A DNA stretch of 64,000 nucleotides from Xanthomonas sp. Leaf148 (GTDB lineage Bacteria; Pseudomonadota; Gammaproteobacteria; Xanthomonadales; Xanthomonadaceae). This document shows positions 27,903 through 36,350 of the stretch, in pieces. A program made the translations under genes and the position numbers. How positions within the stretch are numbered: the stretch's first letter is position 1; every line of letters begins with the position of its first letter. Under the pieces are notes generated by a model, which saw only the letters and a list, made by a program, of their open reading frames with translations, had not been told where the DNA came from and made no database searches. The DNA is taken from assembly GCF_001423585.1 (NCBI RefSeq), contig NZ_LMOP01000001.1, positions 558,001-622,000 of the forward strand. The letters run 5' to 3'.

Positions 27903-28472
27903 ATTTACGGGAGGCTGACAATCGTGCGCTGACTTTTTGCCAACCAAAGTCAAAAGCAAAGCCAAAACCAAATGGATACTAGCTCAACAGAGACTTGGGC
28001 CCGCGCTTTTTCAAGCTATACCCATTTTTTAAGCCGCGTTGCAATAAGTGCATAAATGCGCGCCCTGAACGAGGAAATATCGAGTAATAACATCACATTT
28101 GCGTCCTCCTGAAAAAATAAATCGCCTCAAATTTGGTAACTAATTGAGACAAGCAACTGCGCGTCATCACTTATCGAAACCAAAATAAATACATAACAAT
28201 AAGTTACATCGGGACTTACTGAAGAAATCAAGGCTATTTGTTGCGGATTGTGGCAAGAGCTGACACATAACCAGTTGGACCGTCGTTTATGTTCCCCCCA
28301 CTTCCACCCGATGGCTCTTGTAAACCTTCCTCACTTACACATCAGGGGTCGGGCCTCAACGTAATGATTTCGGCAGTGGCAGAGAAAGAGCCAACACCTC
28401 AAATATTTATCGAGTGCGATCATCGCGTTCGAGACGTGCCTTCTTATAATCCCTATCCGAAGCGACCCCACC
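27903..28472. other. AT-rich intergenic region
   Basis: No supported gene. The region is clearly richer in A and T than its surroundings (for example 27950-28260) and lies between the IS3 element and the orphan membrane gene. It probably contains that gene's promoter, but no single box stands out. Confidence 0.5.
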
Positions 28473-29519
28473 ATGAATTCATTAATCGAAAGCAGGTACA
28501 ACTATTCGTCCGCCGCACTACTTGGAGCCGCACTCGTCGGCGCCGCGATCTACTTTTACAGTATATCCGGCGCTACGCCAGATCAGAAATCAATGGAAGA
28601 AAAGCACCTTGCAACGCATCGCACTGTCACTGGCGGATCCATACAGGCCCTGAACTCATACCGGCTGGGGGATAGCTTGCGTTCTGGAAATTTCGTAGCG
28701 GATCAGCCTTATGAAGTGCCTTTCAGCGCGGAGAACGTTGTGGCGCATTTGAACGAATTTTTTGATAGATTCTACGCCCAACCACCAATGCCTCAATCTG
28801 AGATAGATGCCTTTACCGCTCAACTGACAAGAGCAATGGAGGCAAGCCCGGAGACCCAGAAGCGGATTGCGAGTTTCTACGCAGCTATCCCTGGGAATCA
28901 GCCAATGCACCGCAACATGGTGCGTGACATGCTTGCCGGCAGTCCAGTGGGTAGGCAGATGATGCTGGATGAAGCAAAACGGGTGTGGTCAAGCAAGGAC
29001 ACGTCCCTTTATCAAGACATGTATGAAACTTACTACGGCTTTCGTGGACAAGCTTCTCACGCGATCATTTCCGACGCCGTGGCCCGGCTGAACGACACAA
29101 GTCTGGATAAGGGTACAGCAATCGCCGCCTTGAATTTGGTCAGCACTCTCGAAAAAGACGACACGGTTGAAGGCGGGCAATTAAGAAAGTCCGCCACATC
29201 CCAGATGGATTCACTTGCCTCTGGCACGGGAGATAGAGCAGTACGGGCGGTTGCCGCTCAAAAGCTCTATCAATTATCAACTCCAGAACATGCAGCGGAT
29301 GCGGCAGTAGGATACCTTCAAAAGGACAGTACCAACCCGTTATTAATCAGGTTGACCCTTGATGCGATTAATAGCGGTGATGTCGAGCTGACACCTGCAC
29401 TCCGATCAACACTGTCTAACGCCATGACAAGCGCCTCCACCGATCCCGCTCAACGCAAACATTTTAGTGAGCTAGTCAGCGGCAAATCCGCCGGCACCAC
29501 CAGCACTGGCTCCCAGTAA
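28473..29519 (+). CDS. Hypothetical membrane-anchored protein in the AT-rich island
   Basis: 348-residue protein I do not recognise. It has a short cytoplasmic N-terminus and one hydrophobic segment (about residues 13-32, SAALLGAALVGAAIYFYSIS), so the remainder is probably periplasmic. The soluble part is largely helical in appearance, with repeated Ala/Leu-rich helices (RLNDTSLDKGTAIAALNLV, RAVRAVAAQKLYQLSTPEHAADAAVGYL) that could form HEAT/TPR-like packing; that is an inference. Base composition is lower in GC than the neighbouring core genes, consistent with horizontal transfer. The next gene on the same strand, 215 bases on, encodes a secreted Cys-rich protein. Confidence 0.75.
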   Translation: MNSLIESRYNYSSAALLGAALVGAAIYFYSISGATPDQKSMEEKHLATHRTVTGGSIQALNSYRLGDSLRSGNFVADQPYEVPFSAENVVAHLNEFFDRFYAQPPMPQSEIDAFTAQLTRAMEASPETQKRIASFYAAIPGNQPMHRNMVRDMLAGSPVGRQMMLDEAKRVWSSKDTSLYQDMYETYYGFRGQASHAIISDAVARLNDTSLDKGTAIAALNLVSTLEKDDTVEGGQLRKSATSQMDSLASGTGDRAVRAVAAQKLYQLSTPEHAADAAVGYLQKDSTNPLLIRLTLDAINSGDVELTPALRSTLSNAMTSASTDPAQRKHFSELVSGKSAGTTSTGSQ

Positions 29520-29734
29520 CGACCGCGACTATCAAACGAACTTCTCAACCATCTCAATCAGATCGTCAATTAAATAAAAAAGTCAACCAACCAGCACCAG
29601 CTAAAGTATTTGAGGCGCCAAAGTTACCTCTACATCAGCTAAATTTATTTCTTAGCCTGATTTTATTTCACTTTGAAAATTAATATATACATCCCCCCAC
29701 CTGTCCCTAAACATAGCCCACCCAGGACAATCCC

Positions 29735-30376
29735 ATGTCAAAACATCGTAATAGTTTATCTTTGGCCACGGCCTCGTTTCTTGTGCTTGCTTACGCCAGT
29801 ACGGCATCCGCAACACATGTTTCAAATAACTTCACGGGCTGGGTAGGCCATGACCAGAAGGCTTTCTTCTTCAACCCTAGTAGTTGGGCGTCGTGCAATA
29901 CTGGCGAAATTTGCGGCACAATGGAGGCCACAGTTGGGACGAGCCAGTGCCACGAACAATCGTTCAGCGTCGGAGCTAGCTTTGAGCCGCCAATCCCGCC
30001 GACCTGGGGAGTTTTCTCGTTAAGCGGCTCCGGTGGAATGGCCTGGAGTACGTGCCACGAAAGAAGCGAAACCTTTACATGCACGTCCTCTCCCGGCATC
30101 CAGGTCAGAGGTGTGGAGCACATTGGAGAGCGTGTGGGGACGATAAAGCTTACAGGTGGCACACCAAATGAGGTACGAGTGCCGGCTGATAAGTCGTGCC
30201 CAGCTCACTGGCAGTTTACGCAATACATAGGGGCTCGCGGAGGCAATCAGAAACAATGCATCTACAATAACCACGGAGACACCGTCACCGGATATCTGCC
30301 AGAGTTTCAGCGCCTTAAATGCGACTGGCAATGGTTGCCTGGCCATCCGAAACCTGGCGAAAAGCCGCCGGCTTGA
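29735..30376 (+). CDS. Hypothetical secreted cysteine-rich protein
   Basis: 213-residue protein with a clear Sec signal peptide (SLSLATASFLVLAYASTASA, cleavage about residue 26). The mature part has eight cysteines (54, 60, 72, 107, 116, 155, 175, 196), an even number fitting four disulfides, and several aromatic/Gly-rich motifs (NNFTGWVGHDQKAFFFNPSSW, WGVFSLSGSGGMAW). The C-terminus is Pro/Lys-rich (LPGHPKPGEKPPA). I do not recognise a family. As an exported, disulfide-rich protein in an IS-bounded AT-rich island of a plant pathogen it could be a type II-secreted factor; that is speculation. Confidence 0.75.
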   Translation: MSKHRNSLSLATASFLVLAYASTASATHVSNNFTGWVGHDQKAFFFNPSSWASCNTGEICGTMEATVGTSQCHEQSFSVGASFEPPIPPTWGVFSLSGSGGMAWSTCHERSETFTCTSSPGIQVRGVEHIGERVGTIKLTGGTPNEVRVPADKSCPAHWQFTQYIGARGGNQKQCIYNNHGDTVTGYLPEFQRLKCDWQWLPGHPKPGEKPPA

Positions 30377-30697
30377 CATGTATTGATAACAAACGTTGAC
30401 CGGGCTAAGAGTTGTTATTTTCGGGCCCTGTTGCGCTAAATCCGCGCTTGCGTGGTTCGCAGGCGCGGCTCCCGCGTAGGAACCCGCGTGCAGCCACGTC
30501 GCAGCGAGCAATAATGCTTGTACCCCTCATACGCCCTGGCGAATTCTATCGCAAGAGGATGTTGGGGGTTCTTGGGGCGCGACCCAGAATAGCCGCGTCG
30601 CATACGAGTGCTGCTCTTTTAAGAGGCTCACCGCGGCCTCACGATTTAGACAGTCCATACACTACAAACAGCTGTGCCTTTCAATCTCCGGCAACGA
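30377..30697. other. Intergenic region after the secreted protein
   Basis: About 320 bases with no supported gene. It contains a GGGCCCTGTTGCGCTAAA sequence at 30423-30440 that faintly resembles insertion-sequence ends, but no partner end or transposase was found. Confidence 0.4.
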
Positions 30698-31020
30698 AGC
30701 ACCACCGGCTCACAAATGTGTTTGCAAGGCGGTGCTAGTAGTTGCCTGCTGCGGTCGTCGTACTCGTGGATAGGTGCAGGTATGCAAGCCTAAGTAACTT
30801 GGCTTTTGGTCGCGTGCCAGTCAACGCAGTTGTCCGCCGATGAGCGATCCAGCAAAGCAACGCGTTCACCCTCGCCATACGCGAGTGCGCCACTGCCGGT
30901 ACGACGTGCTCCGGACACAGCGCGATCTCCACAACACGTCCCAATTACACTCATGATCTCGTTGGAGTTCTCACGCAGGAACGTGCCGGCATTCAACACA
31001 GCGCGGTCAGGTGCCATGTA
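30698..31020 (-). pseudogene. Aminotransferase pseudogene, 3' part
   Basis: Decayed copy of the class I/II aminotransferase encoded at 38724-39848. Pieces in two frames match it: DRAVLNAGTFLRENSNEIMSVIG against DQALLNAAMVLRENTSEIMNVLG, and EIALCPEHVVPAVAHSRMAR with RPKAKLLRLAYLHLS against EVALRPEHFDATVEHSRAMG and RPQAGLLGLAHLDLP. Frameshifts and substitutions are many. DNA similarity continues left to about 30698 (CACCACCGG...). The gene is cut at 31020 by an insertion sequence and resumes at 32531. Confidence 0.8.
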
Positions 31021-32417
31021 GTCGCCCCTGAAAAACCACTCTCAAGCACCAAATGCCATGGTTGCCGAGCACATAATGCTTGAGGACGTTGAGGAACGCG
31101 CCCCCAGCACCTGCAACCAGGCACGCAAAATGCGATCCAGCGCAGCAGCCACCGCAGGTTGTCGCCAGCGGCGCGGCCGAACACGTGCAGTTCATCGACC
31201 TGGGCGCCTTTGAGATGGCAGCGATTCAAGCGGCGGTCCTGTTTCAGATGTCCGATCACCGGCTCTACCGCTTGCCTTCGTTTGATCCAGCTCCATTGCC
31301 GTCGTGTCAGCGTCTTGGCGTTGCCCCGATTCAGGATCTGCACACCCTCCACGTCGCGCCCGCGATACCCCAGGTCCACGATCGCCACCGGCGGGGTGAC
31401 ACTCACATCCTGGAGCAACCCGCGCGTCTGTTCCAGTTGCTCGGCCAACGTATCGCCGTCGTTGGAATTGCCGGGAAAGCTGCGTGCGCCCACGATCAAG
31501 CCCTTGCGCGCACTCACCGCAATGCCGACCTTGACACCAAATTCGTACGGGCGCCTTGCCTTGCCCTTGCTGATGCATTCCCCTTCCGGCGCGTGCAACG
31601 CGCAGAGTTTTTGTGTGTCCCTGGGACGCTGTGTCAACAACCGGTGTGCGCGCTCCAAGCAGACACCGATGCGCTCACGCACCGACGGTTCCAGCTGGGC
31701 CAGCTTGCGTTGCAGATCGCGTAGTACGCGTCCCAGGATCGTGCGCTGGCGTCGCAGCACCTTGCGCATGCGCTTGAACTGGCGCGCATGCGCATAGCAC
31801 CCGGCCTTGCGGCTCAACGCCGGACCTTGACGCGCATCGCTCTGCCGCAGTGCGATGCCGTGTCGCTTGGCCAGCAGCACCAGCTTCTTGCGCGCCACCT
31901 CAAGCAAACGGCTGTCGGTGGGAGGGGCGATCGCTTTTTCCTGCACGGTTGTATCCACGATCACCCGCGACACCTCACCTGCATCCACCGCCTTCATCGC
32001 ATGAGCGGTGTTGATCGTATGCGCCAACAACTCTTCCATACCGGCTTCGCCCAGACGCTGTCGCCAACGTGTCAGGGAGCTGGGATCGCACGGCAAGCAG
32101 GTCTGGAACACGACCTCGCCGGTGAAAAACTGCCAGTACGGATTTTCCAGCCAACGTCCGCACACCGCTTCATCGGACAGGTCGTAGGCGTGCTTGGGGT
32201 AGAGCAGCCCGGCGATCAGGCGCATCGGCAATGCGGGTCGACCGCCTGTGCCGGTGGTGACCGGCAACCGTGGCGACAGTGCCTGCTCCAACGCACTCCA
32301 CGGCAGCCGGTGGCTCAGCTGGACCAGGGGATGGCGCAAGTCGATCTGGTTCTCCAAACGCGAACCAAACAACTCATCGGCAGGCAACTGCTCGGCGGCT
32401 GGACGGCGTGTACGCAT
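31021..32417 (-). pseudogene. IS5-family transposase (IS1478-like), C-terminus frameshifted
   Basis: From the ATG at 32417 (MRTRRPAAEQLPADELFGSR) the frame is open for most of its length, with the DDE signatures VSRVIVDTTVQEKAI, VAIVDLGYRGRDVEGVQ and RRQAVEPVIGHLKQDRRL. Near 31113 the sequence after RWIAF seems to lack one T, and a compensating change follows, so the C-terminal stretch (expected LRAWLQVLGAFLNVLKHYVLG) is split between frames and the open frame leaves the element without its own stop. The core is intact, so activity is not excluded. Confidence 0.75.
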
Positions 32418-32530
32418 GGGCGAAAACTGCCAGAAACCGGTCCGTAGAGTAATGAAAACTGACAATGCCAGCACACCTAAAACGCAGGTCAAGCCTTGCA
32501 ATGGATGCGGCCGGGGGGGCCAGGGGCGAC
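31021..32530 (-). mobile_element. IS5-type insertion sequence (IS1478-like) with 6-bp target duplication
   Basis: Element of 1,510 bp with perfect 10-bp inverted ends GTCGCCCCTG (31021-31030) and CAGGGGCGAC (32521-32530). The flanks carry the direct repeat CATGTA (31015-31020 and 32531-32536), the target duplication. It sits inside an aminotransferase pseudogene whose homology resumes on both sides, so the insertion point is well defined. One transposase is encoded on the minus strand. Confidence 0.85.
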
Positions 32531-32665
32531 CATGTAAGCGGTGCGCAGGCCCTGCAAACCCGGCAGTTTGGAGACACGACCAGTGCCGACGCTGCTTGTA
32601 TAGAGTGTCGCGATCCGTGGTGTTTCCTATACGTCCCACGCCGGTCCACGGTACACCTCATCGCT
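32531..32665 (-). pseudogene. Aminotransferase pseudogene, 5' part
   Basis: Minus-strand translation gives pieces matching the intact aminotransferase at 38724-39848: SDEVYRGPAWD against SDEVYRGLEWD, TPRIATLYTSSVGTGRVSKL against TPRIATLYDRGVSTGSVSKL (the PLP-lysine loop), and LPGLQGLRTAYMV against LGLQGLRTGWMV. Similarity ends abruptly near 32665, so the first half of the gene is missing. The downstream half is at 30698-31020, beyond the insertion sequence. Confidence 0.75.
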
Positions 32666-32799
32666 CCTGACGCAACGCCTTGCCGGGTGGCTGAGTAACT
32701 GGGGCGCCCTGGTGTGGACGCGCTGCCGCTGGCGCACGAAGCCGGCGCAGTCACCTAGACCGCAGCTCGGTACTCGACGCTTCTCAGGCCACTAGTCTT

Positions 32800-33098
32800 A
32801 CGTGTCCGACGCAGACGTATCCAGATCGCTCGCAATAGCGCCGCATTCTGCAGTCCCACGCCTGGAACTGCTCCAACTTAAAGGCCTCCAGAGGGCGCGG
32901 GTCGTTGGCCAGTATTTTCTTGTACGCAACATACGCAAGGCGCTGGGACAACAGCGCATCGCACGCCTTTTCCGCATGAATGGATCCAGATGCGAGACCG
33001 GCATCGCTTTCAGCAATGTGGCGTGTGCCAAGCGCGAAACTGCCTCGCCGCAACGATGCGTCCCCGCACGGCTCATGGCCGCGCGGAAGCACAAGCGC
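32800..33098 (-). pseudogene. Decayed paralogue of the 97-residue gene at 35761-36054
   Basis: Two frames match the intact small protein: KLEQFQAWDCRMRRYCER against TLEQFQAWEEKFRRYFPRD, and ATLLKAMPVSHLDP against ATLLEAMLVSHPDP. At DNA level the two regions align over nearly the whole gene, with frameshifts in this copy. It ends directly against the stop of the alpha-fucosidase gene. Confidence 0.72.
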
Positions 33099-35027
33099 TC
33101 AACGCAAGCGCGAAAACGCACCGATCCCCGCGATCGCCAGCCGCTCTGCGGGCACCGCCGTTTCAGCGAACGACAGCCGCAGATAGCGGATCTGGCGAAC
33201 CTCGGGGAAATTCAGGCGCTGGGTCGAGAGCGCGTAGGCGATATTGGACAGCTCGCCGGCGCCGGCGGGCTGCCAGTGCTGGCCATCTTCGCTGGTTTCG
33301 GCGCGATAGCCCTTCGGTGGCGCCGCACCGTTCATCACCGTGCGCGAGGGCGTGAGGCTGAAACCGGCCACCTGATGCAGCGCACCGAGGTCCATGGTCA
33401 CCTGCGCGGGATGGCCCGGCGTGGGAGCGGGCGTGATCCAGATCGTGCTGGCATTGTCGTCCAGCAACGTGTCCGCCCCTGGCGCGCTCGCCTCGACGAT
33501 GCGCCAACAGGCGGTGGACAGCACGTCCGGCGCGTTTGCCGTGGGGCGTGCGACCGGCACCGGCGCCACGGCGCGGAACAGCGCGAATTCGCTGATCGCC
33601 GGGCACACCGGCGCCTCAAGCACGACCAGGCGCACCCGGCGCGCGGCAACCGGGCGCTCCAGCCGCACGATGCGCTGTGCACCGATACATTGCGCTTCGG
33701 CCAGCCGCTGCCATTGCCCATAGACCTCGGCTTCGACCGCAAAGCGGGTGACGCGCACGCCCAGCGGCAGGTACTCGCGCAACCGGATCAGGTCAAAGCT
33801 GTGTACCGCAGACAGCTCCAACGTCAGCGTGGGCGTGGTCATCTCATCCGGTGTGGACCAGTAGCTGTCCGGCTGCCGATCAAGCACGCGCGCCGGCTCG
33901 AACCCAGCACCGCGCGACGCACTGGCGCTGGCCTTGGCGCCCTTGGCCAGATCGATGGCGAAGCTGGCGCGGATTGCGTCGCCGAAACTCTGCAGCACCG
34001 CCACATCGTGGTCGGCGATGCGGCCGCGTCGGTCGGGCGGGAGATTGAGGTTCATGTTGGTGCCGCGCGCGACGGAAGTGTCGAAATAGCGCACCAGGTT
34101 CTCCGGGCTGCGCACCTTGCCATCTTCATCGGCATGGTAGAACCAGCCCGGGCGGATCGAGGTATTGGTTTCGGCCGGCCACCACAGCGCCCCGCCACGC
34201 ACCCCGGAGTTGCCGTTTTCCTGTGTGTAGGGCGCATTGGGCATGGTGGGCCAGGACGGATCGCCGGCGACACCATCCTCGTTGCCGCCCCACCGGATAT
34301 CGGCGCCGAGCGGGTCGAAGGTGCAGGCCATCGGCTGGTGCCGATGCACCAGCTCGATCATGCGTGGCCAGTTGTAGTAAGCGGGCGCATCGATCTTGCG
34401 CGCTTCGCGCGCTCCACCGTAATAGCCGTCGCCACCATTGGCGCCATCGAACCAGAACTCGAACAGGTCGCCATAGCCCGTGCATAGCTCGACGATCTGC
34501 TTGCGGAAATAGTCGAGATAGCCGGGCCGCCCATACTCGGCGTGGTTGCGATCCCAGGGCGAGAGATAGAGGCCGAACGCCAGGCCAGCGCGTCGACACG
34601 CCGCGGCCATCTCACCGACGATGTCGCCTTTGCCGTTCTTGTACGGCGAGTTCCGGATGCAATGCTCGGTCAAACGCGTCGGCCAGAGACAGAACCCATC
34701 GTGGTGCTTGGCCGTAAAAATGAGCCCTTTCAGATTGCCAGCCTTGGCAGCAGCGACGATCTGATCGGCTGAAAAATCGCTGGGATCGAATTTGCGCGGA
34801 TCCTCGTCGCCGTAGCCCCATTCCTTGTCGGTAAAAGTATTCATCGCAAAATGCACGAAGGCGTATTGCTCCCACCGATGCCACCGTAGCTGTCGCTTGC
34901 TGGGCAGCGCACCCCACGGTGCCGGCCCGTTTGCGCGCGGCGTCTGTGTGATCCGCGCCGCCGGGGAACTGAAGCTGGCGGCAGCGGCCACCACACCCGT
35001 GGCAAGAAAAGTACGACGATCGATCAT
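33099..35027 (-). CDS. GH29 alpha-L-fucosidase with carbohydrate-binding-like C-terminus
   Basis: Predicted exported enzyme of 642 residues removing terminal alpha-L-fucose from plant glycans. The N-terminus MIDRRTFLATG plus a hydrophobic stretch is a Tat-like signal. The GH29 barrel shows TAKHHDGFCLWPT, LYLSPWDRN and the nucleophile D194 in EFWFDGANGGDG; C-terminal parts look like two F5/8 type C-like modules (ARVLDRQPDSYWSTPDEM; DTLLDDNASTIWI...). GGAGGTG lies six bases before the ATG at 35027; a GTG two codons earlier overlaps this ribosome site. No sugar-transport gene is adjacent. Confidence 0.9.
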   Translation of the reverse strand: MIDRRTFLATGVVAAAASFSSPAARITQTPRANGPAPWGALPSKRQLRWHRWEQYAFVHFAMNTFTDKEWGYGDEDPRKFDPSDFSADQIVAAAKAGNLKGLIFTAKHHDGFCLWPTRLTEHCIRNSPYKNGKGDIVGEMAAACRRAGLAFGLYLSPWDRNHAEYGRPGYLDYFRKQIVELCTGYGDLFEFWFDGANGGDGYYGGAREARKIDAPAYYNWPRMIELVHRHQPMACTFDPLGADIRWGGNEDGVAGDPSWPTMPNAPYTQENGNSGVRGGALWWPAETNTSIRPGWFYHADEDGKVRSPENLVRYFDTSVARGTNMNLNLPPDRRGRIADHDVAVLQSFGDAIRASFAIDLAKGAKASASASRGAGFEPARVLDRQPDSYWSTPDEMTTPTLTLELSAVHSFDLIRLREYLPLGVRVTRFAVEAEVYGQWQRLAEAQCIGAQRIVRLERPVAARRVRLVVLEAPVCPAISEFALFRAVAPVPVARPTANAPDVLSTACWRIVEASAPGADTLLDDNASTIWITPAPTPGHPAQVTMDLGALHQVAGFSLTPSRTVMNGAAPPKGYRAETSEDGQHWQPAGAGELSNIAYALSTQRLNFPEVRQIRYLRLSFAETAVPAERLAIAGIGAFSRLR

Positions 35028-35249
35028 TGGCACCTCCGACTTTGCACAAGTTTCGATCTTAGCTTTTCCAAAGGCGAAAGAGTCCTACCCCCGAAGCAAC
35101 AGGCGGTGATGCAAGGCACCGCGCACAGGCCGCTGCGCGGCTGGCCTTGAATCGCGTGCGACGCACGCTGCGCGGAAGTGTGGTTTGACGGCCGATTGTC
35201 TTTCTACGCTGCGCTGTTGGCGCTTGCATGGCGACTCATCTTCCGCACG

Positions 35250-35350
35250 CGAAGCGAGCTGCGTGAACAGAGACAACAATGGCTAACTGATGACACCCAA
35301 CAAAGACCGTACGACAACCCGGGCGAGCCAACATCTGCCATTTTTTGTCA
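35250..35350 (+). pseudogene. Remnant of an IS3-type transposase C-terminus
   Basis: Plus-strand translation SELREQRQQWLTDDTQQRPYDNPGEPTSAIF resembles the C-terminal end of IS3-family orfB proteins (the form REQTEHWLADYNQQIPHDSLGRLTLAEF is encoded in the element at 26742). Only this short tail remains. Confidence 0.55.
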
Positions 35351-35429
35351 TCACGATTGACCGCAGGCGCCCTATTTTGGCTGCACTGAAGTGCGCGGAC
35401 CACAGAGACGTTGCGTCACAGCAGTTGCT

Positions 35430-35620
35430 TGGGCTGCTTGTGCATCCCCCTTCGATGCCAGGACGCCCTGGTCGTCAGCCGTACGCACTAACGAAGATGC
35501 TGCGGATTGATCTGCTGCAGCATTTGGACGCCAGCGATCCGGCAATGGATAAAACGCTGCACGAGTCCCCATCTCGCGACATTTGCCAAGCTCAAGCCCA
35601 CGACGCGCGTCATCTCGGCC
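35430..35620 (+). pseudogene. Remnant of an IS5-type transposase N-terminus
   Basis: Plus-strand translation GRPGRQPYALTKMLRIDLLQHLDASDPAMDKTLHESPS resembles the N-terminal domain of IS5-family transposases (the pattern GRPPYPL..MLRIHLLQ.W...SDPAMEEAL). The DDE catalytic part is absent, so this is a fossil fragment. Confidence 0.6.
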
Positions 35621-35760
35621 GTGGCATTTGAACTTCAAGCATCCCGCAGGTTGTGCGGAGCTTTCTGCATCGGGGCAATTAAGCAGGCGTCACGGACATA
35701 CACCGCTCTCCGTCTGTTGCTTTGCGTTTTCTACGGAGGCGAGAACGCTCGACCGCGGAT

Positions 35761-36054
35761 CTATTGCCTATCCACATCGCGCGGAAAATAGCGACGAAAC
35801 TTTTCTTCCCAGGCCTGGAATTGTTCCAGCGTGTACTCATCCATTGGCCGTTCCACCGAGGCGACTGCCTTGTTCTGTGCAACGATCGCGATCCGCTGAG
35901 ACGACAGTTCGTCCCAGGCCTTCCGCAAGGCCGCCGGATCGGGATGCGACACCAGCATGGCTTCCAGCAGCGTGGCCTGCGCAACACGCGCGGCCAGCAG
36001 GTCGCTGAGCGCATCGGTCACTGCGCGCATCCATTCCTCGTTACGAGTGTCCAT
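35761..36054 (-). CDS. Small hypothetical protein (97 residues)
   Basis: Soluble, charged, apparently all-helical protein of unknown role. Recognisable segments are MRAVTDALSDLLAARVAQATLLEAMLVSHPDP and DEYTLEQFQAWEEKFRRYFPRD. No signal peptide or membrane segment. I chose the ATG at 36054 (MDTRNEEW); an open frame extends upstream but similarity to the decayed copy at 32800-33098 covers only the part from about this start. Having a dead paralogue a few kilobases away suggests a locally duplicated accessory gene. Confidence 0.7.
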   Translation of the reverse strand: MDTRNEEWMRAVTDALSDLLAARVAQATLLEAMLVSHPDPAALRKAWDELSSQRIAIVAQNKAVASVERPMDEYTLEQFQAWEEKFRRYFPRDVDRQ

Positions 36055-36350
36055 TCCAAGCGTACCGCGAGCATTGAGAGTGCCGCAGCGTAGCGCCTGT
36101 ACGTCAACGGCAATGTGCAGTGCGCCTGATCGGTCACCGGCCGCGCAATGGCCTGGGCGATGAACACCAGAAACCCAGCGCATTGTCAGTCGGTTTTTCC
36201 CTGACAGCGGGGGAAATACCGGCTAAACGCGAGCTCGGCCGCAGGATTTCAGTTCTGTGGTGGTTGGTCGCTATCCCGTTGCCGAGCCATCACGCGTACT
36301 TCACGCGCCCGCGGGTCGGTGCCTTCTTTATGGACACCAGGACCACCTAC

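Larger units (their letters stand above)
35028..35760. other. Gene-poor stretch with insertion-sequence remnants
   Basis: About 730 bases without an intact gene. Remnants of two transposase types are listed separately (35250-35350, 35430-35620). The rest shows no coding signal. Confidence 0.6.

Noticed and set aside
28289..28675. Plus-strand open frame overlapping the start of the orphan membrane gene
   Set aside because: The alternative frame with a membrane anchor and much longer product is preferable; this one has no features.
30423..30440. GGGCCCTGTTGCGC resembling an IS end
   Set aside because: No second end, target duplication or transposase could be matched; too short to claim an element.
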